From Bordetella genomosp. 9 (GTDB lineage Bacteria; Pseudomonadota; Gammaproteobacteria; Burkholderiales; Burkholderiaceae_B), in the NCBI RefSeq assembly GCF_002119725.1, contig NZ_CP021109.1, forward strand, positions 2,418,001 through 2,482,000: 64,000 nt of DNA. The letters are read 5' to 3'. The position numbers were made by a program, and so were the translations under genes. This document shows positions 18,273 through 30,900 of the stretch, piece by piece (positions within the stretch are counted from its first letter, which is position 1; every line of letters starts with the position of its first letter). Under the pieces are notes generated by a model. That model was not told the DNA's origin. It ran no database searches and saw nothing but the letters and a program-made list of their open reading frames with translations.

Positions 18273-18446
18273 CGGAAACAGCTCCATGTTGTCGATATGC
18301 GCCTGACGGCGTGCAAGACGCACGGCAAGCGGCATACCAGCACGCAGGCCGCCGCGCCGGTCTCACCGCAACCGCTCGAAAGTTCGGCATACTCTCCGGC
18401 CGGCCCGGGGGCATGTCGCTTGCGCAGGCCGAATCTTCAGCGGCAA

Positions 18447-19448
18447 ATGCGGAACATCGGCATGCAGGCATACCGGCAAACGCGCGGCGATATCGATGTC
18501 CGTCAAGGCGTAATCCCAGGCCCCGTCGTGCCCATCGCGTATGAGGACTGGGGCGATCCGGCGGCGCCGCCGCTGCTGCTGATCATGGGGTTGGGCGCGC
18601 AGATGGTGCTCTGGCCCGACGGTTTCTGCGGCATGCTGGCCGGCGCCGGACTGCGCGTCATCCGTTTCGACAACCGCGACGCGGGTCTGTCGGGCCGCTG
18701 CCAGCCGCCGCGACAGCCGTCCGCGCCGCGGCCGCCGCTCTGGCGCCTGATGGTGCGGGCGCAATTGGGGCTATCGTCCCGGGTGCCCTACACGCTGGCG
18801 GACATGGCCGCCGATACCGCCGCCTTGCTGAGCGGGCTGGGATTGGCGCGCGCCCATATCGCGGGCGCGTCGATGGGCGGCATGATTGCGCAGATTCTGG
18901 CCGCGCAGCACGCCAGCAGGGTGTCGTCGCTGACCGTGCTGTTTTCAAGCACGAACCAGCCCCTGCTTCCGCCGACCGCCCCCGGTCTGCTTTGGAAGAT
19001 GCTGCGCAGCCCGGGCCCAAAGGCCGGGCCGGAAGCGCAGAAGGCGCACGTCAAGGACATGCTGCGCGCGCTGGGCACATCGGAGTATCCGGTCCCCGAT
19101 CAAGACCTGGAGGACGTTGCGGCATGCATGGTACGGCGCGGTATCGACCCGTCGGGCGTGCGGCGGCAGCTGATGGCCGTGCTTGGCACGGGCGACCTGC
19201 GCCCCTACTGCCGCGCCATTACCGCGCCAACGCTAGTGATCCATGGCGAAAACGACCGCATGCTTCCCAAGGCGGCGGGCCGCGCCGTGGCGCGCGCCAT
19301 CCCCGGCGCGCAGCTGCATCTGATCCCCGGAATGGGACACGACGTGCCGCCGGCGCTATGGCCGCGGCTGGCCGGACTGATCGTGGACCATGTTGCCGCG
19401 GCCTCGGCCCGGCATGATGGCGCGGGCGGACGGCCTGGATCGGGATAA
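18447..19448 (+). CDS. Alpha/beta hydrolase
   Basis: Hydrolase-fold enzyme of 333 residues from the chosen start. It shows an oxyanion-region segment LLLIMGLGAQM, the IRFDNRDAGLS motif typical of the haloalkane dehalogenase/lipase-like group, a nucleophile elbow GASMGG (Ser), an acid in HGENDRMLP and a late His in GMGHDVPP. There is no signal peptide. The frame is open upstream to 18120, but that part overlaps the small membrane protein region and shows no hydrolase similarity. The start could be 18447 or 18462; neither has a strong ribosome site. The substrate is unknown. Confidence 0.88.
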   Translation: MRNIGMQAYRQTRGDIDVRQGVIPGPVVPIAYEDWGDPAAPPLLLIMGLGAQMVLWPDGFCGMLAGAGLRVIRFDNRDAGLSGRCQPPRQPSAPRPPLWRLMVRAQLGLSSRVPYTLADMAADTAALLSGLGLARAHIAGASMGGMIAQILAAQHASRVSSLTVLFSSTNQPLLPPTAPGLLWKMLRSPGPKAGPEAQKAHVKDMLRALGTSEYPVPDQDLEDVAACMVRRGIDPSGVRRQLMAVLGTGDLRPYCRAITAPTLVIHGENDRMLPKAAGRAVARAIPGAQLHLIPGMGHDVPPALWPRLAGLIVDHVAAASARHDGAGGRPGSG

Positions 19449-19461
19449 GGCTGCGGCTCGA

Positions 19462-19839
19462 TCAGGCGGGCTTGCCGCCCGCCTGCATGGCGGCCGATAT
19501 TGCGCGGGCCAGATCCTCGATGGAAAACGGCTTCGCGAGCACCGGGCGCGACGCCAGCGGCGCCGGAATGCCGGCACGGCCGTAGCCCGTGCTGAACACG
19601 AAGGGTTTGCCACGCTCGCGCAGATGTTCAGCGAAGGGAAAAACCTGCTCGCCGCCCACGTTCACGTCCAGGATCGCCACGTCGAAGTCGTGCGCATCGG
19701 CGGCTTCGAAGGCCTGGGACAGCCGGGCGATCGATGCGACCACCCTGCAGCCCAGTTCGTCGAGCATGTCTTCGATCAGCAATGCCACCGTGGCGTCGTC
19801 CTCCACGACGAACACCCGCAGATCCAGGGAATCATTCAT
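19462..19839 (-). CDS. Single-domain response regulator (receiver only)
   Basis: A 125-residue CheY-like receiver: acidic pocket VVEDDA near the N terminus, phosphoacceptor Asp in VAILDVNVGG (about residue 56), Thr in FSTGYG and Lys in LAKPF. There is no output domain, so it acts through protein contacts or as a phosphate sink. Its ATG lies inside the end of the histidine kinase gene, with an 8-nt overlap, so translation is coupled. It is the cognate partner of that kinase. The target is unknown; the adjacent adhesin locus is the obvious candidate. Confidence 0.92.
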   Translation of the reverse strand: MNDSLDLRVFVVEDDATVALLIEDMLDELGCRVVASIARLSQAFEAADAHDFDVAILDVNVGGEQVFPFAEHLRERGKPFVFSTGYGRAGIPAPLASRPVLAKPFSIEDLARAISAAMQAGGKPA

Positions 19840-21641
19840 GAACGGTCAGCTCTTTGAGGGGAATGGCGATCAGGCACTGCACGCCTTCGCGCCTGAAGCG
19901 CAGGTCGCAGCGCCCGTTCAGATCGCGTTCGATGCAGCGCTCCATCAAGCCGGTGCCGAAGCCGCGCCGCGGGGGTTCTGTGACCGGCGGCCCCCCCTGC
20001 TCCACCCACTCGAGTTCGAGCATGGCGGCGTCTCCCGCGCCCGTCTTCCATTCGATGCCGACGCCGCCGGCGGCGCCGCGCAACGCGCCGTACTTGGCGG
20101 CATTGGTCGTAAGCTCGTTCAGCGCCATCGTCAGGCTCAACGCGGCGCGCGGATTCAGTTGCACCGACGGTCCGGCGATGCGCAGCTTGCCGTCGTTGTC
20201 CGCGTAAGGCGCCACGATGTCGCGCACCAGCGTTTCCATGGGCACGCCGACCCAATAGCGCTTGCTCAAGAGATCGTGGGCGCGCGCCAGCGCGATGATC
20301 CGGGCCTCCAGCGTGGCGGCGAAATCCTGCAGGGTGCTGGCATGGCGCGCCGTGCGGCGCACCAGCGATTGCACGGTCGCCAGCGTGTTCTTCACGCGGT
20401 GGTTCAGCTCGTCGATCAGCGCCTTCTGGCGCTCCTCGGCCTGCTTATGCGGCGTGATATCGACCAGCATGTTGATGGCGCCGACCACCTTGCCCTGCGC
20501 GTCGCGCAGCGGCGTGGGATAGGGCATGAACGGCACGCGGGTGCCGTCCGGACGCTCGGCAATGGCCTGCTCGCCCCGCACCGGCCGCCCTTCTTTCAGG
20601 CAGACCGCCATGGGGCATTCGTCATGCGGCAGCGGGCGTCCATCGGGATGGTAGAGCCGCCACGTCACGCACCACTCGTCCGTGCCCAGCACCGGCTCGC
20701 GGCCGGCGAGCTCGGCGGCCGCCTGGTTGTAAAAGGTGATGCGGCCCTGCGCATCGGTGGTATAGACCGCGGCAGGAAGCGCCTCCAGCAGCTCGCGAAG
20801 CTGCCGCTCCGCGTTGCGGATTTCGTCTTCCATCTGCTTTTGCCGCGTCACATCGACCGTACAGCAACGGGAATTAGCGAACTTGCCGTGGACGAAACGG
20901 GCGCTGGAGGAAATCTGCACATGGCGGATCTGCCCGTCCCGCGTGAGCAGGCGTGCCGGGTACTGCAGCAGCGACTCTCCCCGTGCGAGCCGGGCAAGGA
21001 TATCGGCAATGACAGGCGCATCCGCGTGAAAAGAAGCAATGGGTCGGCCGACGTATTCGTCTTCGGCGTAGCCCAGCAGCTCCAGCTCGGCCTGGTTCGC
21101 ACGCACCACGATGCCATTGTGGTCGACGATATGCATGGCCATCGCCGTGTTTTCGAAGAAATCCTCGAGGTCGGCGTTGCGCAGGTCCAATTCCTTTTCC
21201 AGCGCCTTGCGCGCCGAAATGTCGTGGAAGCAATTGATCGCGCCTTCGATATTGCCCTTGTCGTCAAACAAGGGATGGATATTCACCAGCGCCGTGAGCC
21301 TGGTCCCGTCCGTCCGCTCTATGACGACTTCCGCATTCTGCGTGACCACACCTTCCCGCACGGCCGTCGCCCATCGGACATTGATCGTGCGGCAGAAAGG
21401 TGCCGTCCGGCCGGTACAGCCGGTATGACCCGCAATACAGCTCGCCCCCGTCGCCGATGACCGGCGCGCGCCCCCACAGCCGCATGGCCTCGCGGTTGTA
21501 GCAAACCAGTTTTCCTTCCTTGTCGCACAGGTAGATGGCGCCGGGGATGGCGTTCAGCGCGTTGGGCCCTGCGGCGACCAGGGCTTCGAATTCGGTCAGC
21601 CGCTCGACGTGCGGGGGACGCGGTGGCGACAGGGAGCTCAT
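19832..21641 (-). CDS. PAS-domain HWE-type sensor histidine kinase (apparent frameshift)
   Basis: Multi-PAS kinase of about 602 residues if one frameshift is repaired. The first PAS (IPGAIYLCDKEGKLVCYN ... LPHDQCPM) lies in one frame (21264-21641). The rest, starting near VREGVVTQNAEVVIERTDGTR, lies in another (19832-21361). The break falls at the GGG on the minus strand at 21370-21372: deleting one G restores CPMATAVREG. Further PAS domains follow, then an HWE-family core with LNHRVKNTLATVQ (phospho-His), a WVE motif and GFGTGLMERCI. No membrane segment is evident. The gene overlaps the receiver gene by 8 nt and diverges from the adhesin gene. It is either a real mutation or an assembly error. 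Confidence 0.85.
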
Positions 21642-21905
21642 GCGGGGGTTCCAGACGGTTGGGCAGGCGTAAAGCGTGGGCGGAGGATAGCGCCTTTCCG
21701 CGATTCCGACCAATGCCCGCGCCGCAACAAGCTGTAGCGGCTCTGTGGGGACCTTGCTACCGCATGATGACCGTTGCAGCTATGTACAAGCATGCAAACA
21801 AATGCTCGCTAGATTTGTCGACATACGACATAATGCGCGGCTATTACCCGTAATCTAGCAACATTTTGTATCCAAAATGTTGCTATCTGCGGCAGAGACC
21901 CGGCG
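21642..21905. promoter_or_regulatory. Divergent promoter region of the kinase and adhesin genes
   Basis: The 264-nt gap between the divergent kinase and adhesin genes is distinctly AT-richer from about 21775 to 21890 than the surroundings, as expected for promoters in a high-GC genome. It contains the inverted repeat at 21856-21885. No exact -35/-10 pair can be assigned with confidence. Confidence 0.5.
21856..21885. promoter_or_regulatory. 13-bp perfect inverted repeat before the adhesin gene
   Basis: TAGCAACATTTTG, then TATC, then CAAAATGTTGCTA: perfect 13-bp arms around a 4-nt loop, ending 20 nt before the adhesin ATG. No T-run follows, so it is not a typical terminator. It could be an operator or an mRNA hairpin controlling translation. 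Confidence 0.6.
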
Positions 21906-24900
21906 ATGCATGAGAACAAACTGAATAAGAACAGTGCCTTCCAGTTTCCCTTCCGGCGTAACCGCCTGCTGGCCCTGGAACCCCGCATGCTCTTCGACGG
22001 GGCGGCCCCGGCGTCGACAAGGCCACAGATACCCGCAGCGGCCAGGAAGACCAGGCTGTCACGATTACGGGCGTTTCCATCACGGACGCCGACGGCGACA
22101 ACCAGACCGTCACGCTGTCCACCGAGCACGGGAAGCTGAACGTCAAGGCGGCCGGCAGTCTGCAGATCGCCAACAACGGCTCGGGCCAGGTCACGCTGAC
22201 GGGTTCCCTTGCCGACATCAACAACGCCTTGAACGGCATGACCTTCCTGGGGAACGCCGATTACAACGGGCTGGCCGACATCAACGTGCGCGCCAACGAC
22301 GGGCAACACACGACCGATTCGGTCATCCAGATCAATCTGTCGCCGGTCAACGACGCGCCGCGCTTTACCGGCCCCTCCGCGCCGCTCACCGCCAACGAGG
22401 GCGGATCGGTTTCCTTCGACGCGGTTGTGCCGGCCGGCGAGGGCTTTACCCAGAACCAGCTGGGTCTGACCGAGGCGGACAACAGCCCCGAGCAGGTGAT
22501 TTTCAAAATCACCGATCTGGACGGCCTGCAAGGCGTGCTGATCCTGCACGAGAACGGCGTCGACAAGCAGCTCACCAAGGGCTCGACCCTTTCGGCGGCC
22601 CAGTTGGGCAGCCTGCGCTACGTGCACGACGGCAGCCAGGTGACAGCGGACACCATCGTCGGCTTTACCGTCAACATCGACGACGGCGCCGGCGGCCTGC
22701 TGATGGATCAGACGATCCAGATCACGCTCAAGCCCGTGAACCAGGCGCCAACCGTGGGCGGCGCCATCAATATCGTCGAAGGCCAGCAGAACGTATCGCT
22801 GACGGATAACGGCGCCGTGGTGCCCGGGGTCATCGACACGGAGCGCGGCGGCATCACCGTTGCGGATGCGGACGACCACGGCTTCACCTACACGATCGCC
22901 GGGTTGCCGACGCACGGCACGCTGTACTACGACGGCCAGGCCATCACGGACAGCAATTTCGCCTTCGACGATCTGAGCAAACTGACCTACAGCCATGACG
23001 GCACGGAGCCGGACTACGGCACCGACCAGTTCGATCTGATCGTGACAGACAGCGGCGGCGGCGCCGGCACGCCCCTGAGCACGACGAAAACCATCGTGCT
23101 GAACATTCTGCCGAACGATAACGAGCCCGTGCTCGTGCACAACGTCGAGCAGACCGTCGGCGGCAGCGGCCGCCTGACCATCGACGACTCCATGCTGCTG
23201 GTGACGGACACCGACTCGCTGACCATCACCTATACGGTGACCGGCGTACCCGACGAGAACCTCGGTTACTTCACGCGGGATGGCCTGCGCATGCAAGTCG
23301 GCTCGACGTTCACGCAAGCCGACATCGACAACGGACTGATCGCGTACGTCAGCCGCACCGCATCGGCCGAACAGCGCACCGACGTGCTGACCTTCACCGT
23401 GCAGGACGGGGACATGCGCTACTACCCCACGCTGCGGGAAGGCGGCATCTACACCGATGCCACCGGCACCACCCTGCAGCAGATACAGTTCAAGGTGATC
23501 GTGCCGCCGGCCACCGGAACCGGCGGGACGCTGCCCGATCTGCCGCCGGCCTACACCGGTCCGAAGGTAAGCGGCTCCGCCCATATCGACGTCGTGGAAA
23601 ACAACAGCGGCGCGGACGTAATCACGATCACCAGCAACGAACTGCAGGCCACCGACGACAACCCCATCGGCACCCCGGCCAACCTGACCTACCGGCTGTT
23701 GACCGTGCCGACCGGCGGCGTGCTGCTGTTGAACGGCAAGGTCCTGAACCAGTACGACTCGTTCACGCAACTGGACATCGACCAAAACCGGGTGCAGTAC
23801 AGGAACTCGGGCGGCGAGGATTTCATCCAGAGCTTCGAGTTCTCGGTGTCCGACGGCGCCACGGAAACGGGTACGAAGACCTTTTCCATACGGGTGACGC
23901 CGCAGAACGATACGCCGACCGCCAGCCTGGGCCCCCGGCCGCCGGCGGTGAGCGAAGGCGGCACCGTCGTCATCGACAACCGGTTCATCGTCCTGAGCGA
24001 CAGCGACGATACGGGCGGAGCCGACCCCGGCACGCCGTACGCGGTGAAGAACGGCCTGTCCTTCGTGATCGAAGGCAACGTCTCGCACGGCAAGCTGTAC
24101 CTGAACGGCGGCGAAATCGGCGTCGGCGCCATCGTCAGCGCCGCCGATCTGGCCGCCGGCAAGCTGGTGTACGTGCACGACGGCTCGGAGACCGTGTCCG
24201 ACGCGTTCGTCCTGAAACCCGTCGATGACCAGGGCGTGCCGGCCGGCAGCGGAAACAACCAATCCAGCACCGGCGCCGCCTTGACCGTCAACATCATCGT
24301 CAATCCCATCAACGACGCGCCTGTTTACGAGAGCAAGACCGAAGCAACCGGCGCCAACGCCGTCTACGAAGGCGGCAGCGTGGTGATCTGGGGCGATGCG
24401 GGACAGGCAGGCCCCGTCTACCTGAAGTACAGCGACACGGACAACAGCGAAGTCCAGCGCCAATATCGCATCGTCGAAGCCCCCGCTCATGGCCGGCTGA
24501 TGCTCAACGGCGTGGTGCTGGGCGTGGGGTCGGTGTTCACCCAGGCCGACCTGGACGGCGGCAAAGTGAAATACGTCCACGATGGCACCGATACGCGCGA
24601 CGACTATTTCGACTATGTGGTGAGCGACGGCGATTGGAGTTCGACCGAAACCGATCACAAGCAGCAAGGCCAGGCCATCACGGCGGCGCGGTTCAATTTC
24701 GAGATCAAGCCGATCAACGATGCGCCGGCCGTGACCGGCCCGACGACGCCGATCAATATCGGGGGCGACACCGCCGCGGAGAACCCCATCCCCGGTTTCA
24801 GCGTGGACGATCGGGACCTGGGCTCCGACGACGGCGACGACTTCTTCCAGGTGACCGTGCGCCTGCTGGACAGCGCCGGCAACGCCTTGAGCGCGGCCGA

Positions 24901-27900
24901 CTACCAGAACGGCGGGAGTATCCAGTTGATCGTGACCGGGCTGACGCCGCTGTCGTCCCACGATGGCAACGGCGACTATCTGGTCTTCCAAGGCACGCGC
25001 GCCGAGGTCAACGCCGCGCTGGCCTCGCTGCGGGTCCTGTTTCCCAACGACAACCGCAACGCCCAGTACCAGGTGCAGGTCATCGTCGATGACCGCATGC
25101 GCGACGCGAGCGGCGCCTTGATACCGGCCATGGCCAATGGCGGCGACGCCAACCAGGCCGGTTCGCTGGGCGGCACGCCGGCGGCCATTCCGGCAACGGA
25201 GCTGGACGGCTATCAAACCGTCATACCGGATGCCCTGAAGGGCAACGTGAGCCAGGCGAGCGTGACGCTGCGGGTGTCGCAGTCCGACGAAGCGCCGACG
25301 CTGACGACGCCCGGCGCCGTGACGGCGGACGAAGACGCCGCCAGCTTCATTGGCGGGGATTTCACGATCGTGGACCCGGAATCGACCAACCTGGACCTGC
25401 CGATCCGCGTCACGCTGCAAGTTGCCGGAGGATTCGGCAGCCTGGGCGTGGGCGGCGGCGGCAGCCAGGACACCGTGTCGATCAACGGCCGCACCGTGAA
25501 GATCACGGGCGACAACACCGGCACGCTGGTCCTGGAGGGTCGCGCGGACGACATCCAGGACCTGCTGAACGACGCGGCGCGTGGCCTGACCTTCAAGAGC
25601 GCCACGAACGACAACGCCGACCGCAACGGCGGCGCGGACGGCGACGTGACGATCCAGGTCAGCCTGGACGAAGCCGATGCCGCCGTCGGCGAGCGCACGG
25701 GCGGAGAATACGCGCCGGCGCGCGACATCGCCGTCACGATCAATCCCACGAACGACGCGCCCGCCGTGTCCGCCGGCAGCGGCACCATCGTCGCCGACGA
25801 GGCCGGCAAGGCCTACGCGATCGACGGCGTACAGGTGGCGGACCCGGATATTCCGGACGGCACAAGCACCGATCCCGGCGAGACCAACGTGGTCCTGGTC
25901 ACCGTGCGCCTGCTGGACCAGAACGGCAATCCGCTCCAGCCGGGCGACTACGCAGGCATCACGCTGGATTCCGCCGCCGGCGCGGGCGCCGTGCAGATCG
26001 TGGGCGGCCTGAACGGGGCCGGCACCGCGCTTGCCATCCAGGGCGATATCGCCGCCGTCAACGCGTATCTGGCGCAGTTGCGCATCAAGTTCGACCCGGC
26101 CGTCGCCAACGCCGACAAGGCGTACACGATCCAGGTAATCGTCGACGACCGCGCGCACGATGCCGACGGGAAGGTCGACGGCTCCGGCAACGCCAATGGC
26201 GGCCGCAATCTGGACGGCACAGGCGCGGGCACGACGCCCGTGCCGACGGCCAACGTCGATGCCTTCGCCGCCCTGCCCGCCGGGCTGGCGGCCAACGTGG
26301 CCGTGGCCACGCGCAGCCTGTTCGTCTCCGGCGTGAACGATCCGGCGCGCATCGACGCCGACGACATCGTCACGAATGAAACCGCCGGCGTCATCGGCAT
26401 TCCGCCCGGCGCCATCACCGTCACCGACGCCGACAGCATCGGACCGGACGGCAACCCCGGCAACAACCTTTCCGTCACCATCAGGGTCAGCAAGGGCGCC
26501 ATCACTAGCGCTGGCGACGCCTCGCTGGGCGGTACGGTGAGCGCACTGGGCGGCAGCAGCATCACCATTACGGGACTGACGCTGGCGCAGTTGAACGCCC
26601 GCATCGCGGCGCTGCAGATCACCGCGCCGGCCGACGAAGGCCCTGGCGGCAGCGTCGATTGGAACGGCAGCTTCCAGCTGACCATCGAGGTGAACGATGG
26701 CGGCAACAGCGGCCAGCGGCCCGGCGTACTGGACGGCGACAGCGGCAACCCCAACGTCAACCCCGGCGATTACCAGTATCACGACGGCGACAGCGCCGCG
26801 TTGATCACCAAGCGCGTGATCAACGTGACGGTGAACCCGGTCAACGATGCGCCCACGCGCAGCGATGGGAATCCCGTGACGCTGCCCGCGGTGGACGAAG
26901 ACACCGCCGCCCCGCCCGGCGCGACCGTCGGCGACCTTTTCGGCGGCAAGTTCCGCGACGTGCGCGACGACGTCGAAAACGGCTCCGCCGCCAATGCCTT
27001 CGCCGGCATCGCCATCACCGCGAACGGCGCGACGCCGGCCCAGGGGACCTGGGAATACTCTACCGATGGCGGCGCGACGTGGCAGGCCATTCCCGCCGTC
27101 TCGGTGGACCATGCCTTCCTGCTGGCCGCCACGGACAGGCTGCGCTTCGTTCCGGCGGGCGATTACGCCGGCACGCCCGGGTCGCTGCAGGCCCGCCTGG
27201 TGGACAGCTCCACCGCCCTCGCGCACGAGACGTTTGTCGACCTGAGCGGCACGAAGTCCGGCGGCACGACGCCGTACAGCGACAGCAACAACACCGTCAC
27301 CCTGAACACCGCCGTCACGCCGCGCAACGACGCGCCCACGCTGAGCCAGCCCGGCGCGATCGTCGTGCGTGAAGACGCGCCCGACGCCGGCAATACCGGC
27401 TCCACCGTGGACGCCATCCTGGGCGGTTTCTATAGCGATGCGCGCGACGACCAGAGCGGCATCGCGGGCGGCGGCAACGACGCCAGCGCCTTCCAGGGGA
27501 TCGTGATCCTGGGCAACACGGCCGATCCCGCGGCGGAAGGCCGGTGGGAATACCGGGTCGGGTCCGGGGCATGGACCGCCATCCCCACAGGCGCCGACTT
27601 GAGCGGCGGCATGGCGATCTACCTGCCCAAGGACGCCTCGTTGCGCTTCAACCCCGTGACGAACTATCACGGCGCGCCGCCCGCGCTGACCGTCGCGGCC
27701 GTGGACGGCTCCGGCGGCGCCCGTACCGCGGTGGAAGAACGTCTGGTTATCCCGGCCACCGGCGGCTCGACGCCCTACAGCGCGCCCTCGACCATCCGCG
27801 TCACGGTGCTGCCCGTGAACGATGCGCCGGACATCGCCGGCCTTGAAAGCCAATCGCCGGTCGCCGTGAAGGGCGGCGCGGCGGTGCGGCTGGACGCCGA

Positions 27901-30900
27901 CGGCGACGTCGATGTCAGCGACGTCGAGCTGGACGCCTCTGGCAATTGGCAAGGCGCGACGCTGACCATCCAGCGCAACGGGGGCGCCAACGCCGACGAC
28001 GTGTTCGGCTGGGCGGCCGACCGGGGGGTGACGCGCGCCGGCGCGACCCTGTTCCTCGATGGCGTGGCCATTGGGACGGTCACCGGCGGCGCCGGCATCA
28101 TGACGGTGACCTTCACGGCAACCGTGGACGCCGCCATGGTCGGGCGCGTGATGGGCGCCGTCACCTACCGCAATACCGACGCCAGCACCGCGGCCTCGCC
28201 GGCGGTCCGGATCGATTTCACCCTGGACGACCAGAATGTCAACGACACGGGCGGCGGCGTGGCCGGATCGGGCCAGGACCAGGGCGAAGGCGGCAAGCGG
28301 TCGGTCACGAAGACGGTTGAAGTCCGCATCGATACGCCGCCCGTCGCGGCGGCCCTGCCCGATCGCACCGGGCAGGACAGCCAGGCCGTTGCCATCGATA
28401 CGGCGGGCGCGTTCAACGACCCGGACGGCGACACCCTGACCTACACGGCAAGCGGCCTGCCGCCCAGCCTGTCCATCGACGCCCAGACCGGGCGCATCAC
28501 CGGCACCCTGGGCCGTGCCGACTCGCAGGGCGGCCCCGATGGAGACGGCGCCTATACCGTCACGGTGACCGCCACGGATGCGGACGGCGGCAGCACCAGC
28601 CAGACCTTCAGGCTGACCGTCCGCAATCCCGGGCCAGTCGCCCAGGACGACACCGGCAGCACGGACGCCGATACCCCGCTGACGGGCGATGTGATCGCCG
28701 GCGCGGACGCCGGCCAGGCCGACAGCGATCCGGACGGCGATACGCTGACGGTCGTGCAGGTGAACGGCTCGGCCGGCAGCGTGGGCCATGCGATCGCGGG
28801 CAGCGCCGGCGGCACCTTCATCCTGAACGCGGACGGCAGCTACACGTTCGATCCGGGCGACGACTTCAACGACGTGCCCCAGGGCCAGACCCGCACCACC
28901 AGCATCAGCTATGCGATCAGCGACGGCGAAGGCGGCACCGCCACGGCCACGCTGACCATCACGGTGACGGGCCTGAACGCGGCCCCCACGGTGGACGCCA
29001 GCCTGCCCGACCGCACCGGCATCGACAGCGAGCCGGTGAACATCCCCACCGCTTCCGGCTTCACCGACGTGGACATCGGCGACGTGCTGACCTACTCGGC
29101 CAGCGGCTTGCCGGAGGGCCTGAGCATAGACGCCGCCACGGGCGTCATCACCGGCACGCTGACGCATTCGGCCTCGCAGGGCGGCGGCGCCAACGATGGC
29201 GTCTATACCATTACCGTCACCGCCACCGATCTGCACGGCGCATCCGTCAGCCAGAGCTTCACGCTGACCGTCGGCAATCCCGCGCCCGTCGCCCGGGACG
29301 ACACGGGTCAAACCGATTCGAGCACCATCGCGACGGGCGACGTCATCGCGGGCGCCAACGCCGGCGAAGCCGACAGCGACCCCGACGGCGACGCGCTGAC
29401 GGTGATCGAGGTGAACGGCGATGGCGACGGCGTGGGGCGCGCGGTGGCGGGCGACCAGGGCGGCCGCTTCGTCCTCCATGCCGACGGCACCTACACCTTC
29501 GACCCCAACGGCGACTTCGCCGACCTGGACGCGGGTCAGACGCGCACGACCTCGGTCACCTATCGCATCAGCGACGGCCAGGGCGGCGTGGACACCGCCG
29601 TCCTGACGATCACGGTGCATGGCCTGAACGATCCGCCGGTCGCGCGGCCGGACGTTGGCCGCACCGATGCGGTGACGCCGATTTCCGGCGATGCCATCGC
29701 GGGGGCGGACCCCAGCCAGGCCGACGACGATCCGGAAGGCGAAAGCGTTGCCGTGGTCGAAGTGAACGGCGATGCGGCCAACCTCGGGCAGGCGATTGCG
29801 GGCAGCCATGGCGGCCGTTTCGTGCTGAATGCCGACGGCAGCTATACCTTCGATCCCAACGGCGATTTCACCGGCCTGGCGCAGGGCGAAACGGCCACCA
29901 CGCAGATCCGCTACACCATTGCCGATGGTCATGGCCAGACATCGACGGCCACCATCACCGTCACGGTGGTCGGCGTCAACGAGGCGCCCGCGTCGACCGG
30001 CGAACTGCCCGGCCGATCGGACCTGGACGCCGCGCCGGGCATCCGCGTAGACGTATCGCATGCCTTCGCCGACATCGACGGCGACGCGCTTTCCTACGCC
30101 GCCACCGGTCTGCCGCCGGGCATGACGATCGACCCGCGCACGGGGCTGATCACCGGCACCATGGACCGCTCGGCCTCTGCCGGCGGCCAGGGCGGACGTT
30201 ATACCGTTTCGGTGACGGCCACCGACCCGCACGGCGCGAGCGTGACGCGCAGTTTCGTGTGGGAGGTGCGCAATCCCGCGCCGCAGGCCGCTCCCGATAC
30301 GGGAACCACACGCGACGATACGCCGTTGCAGGGCAACGTGCTGCCCAACGACCATGACCCGGACGGCGACCCGCTGGCCGTGGCGCAGTTCTCCGTGGCG
30401 GGCGACCCTGCCGTCTACGCCGCGGGGCAAACGGCGGCCATCGCCAACGCCGGCAGCCTGACGCTGAATCGCGACGGTTCCTATACCTTCGTGCCCGTGA
30501 AGGGCTACGCGGGGGACGTGCCGCTGATTACCTATCGCGTGGGCGATGGCGAAGGCGGCGTCGCCGCCTCCACCCTGCAGATCTCCGTCACGCGCGCCGC
30601 GGCCAATGTGCCGCCGCCGCCCGCGCCCTGGACGCCGTCGGCCGGCGGCCCGTCCTCGGGCGGTTCCGGCATCGGCCTGCCCGGCGGCAGCGGCGGCGAT
30701 GCGCTGGGCGATGACGACGACGATGACGATGGCGTGGCGGTCGTGCCGGACGGCGGCGCCCGCGTCGAATACTGGGCCGTCTATCCCGACACCATCCGGC
30801 TGCTGCGCCATCCGGCGCCGGCGCTTTTCGTGACCCACGCGGTGCAGGACTCGCAGCAGGCCATCGGCCAGCGCTGGGAACCCGCGTCCGTGCAGTCGCA

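Noticed and set aside
19589..21460. Long plus-strand frame across the HWE kinase and receiver genes
   Set aside because: It covers two clearly coding minus-strand genes and lacks protein-like composition.
28330..30600. Repeats in the adhesin considered as a CRISPR-like or minisatellite array
   Set aside because: They are diverged, about 350-bp protein-domain repeats in a single frame, not short identical DNA repeats with spacers.
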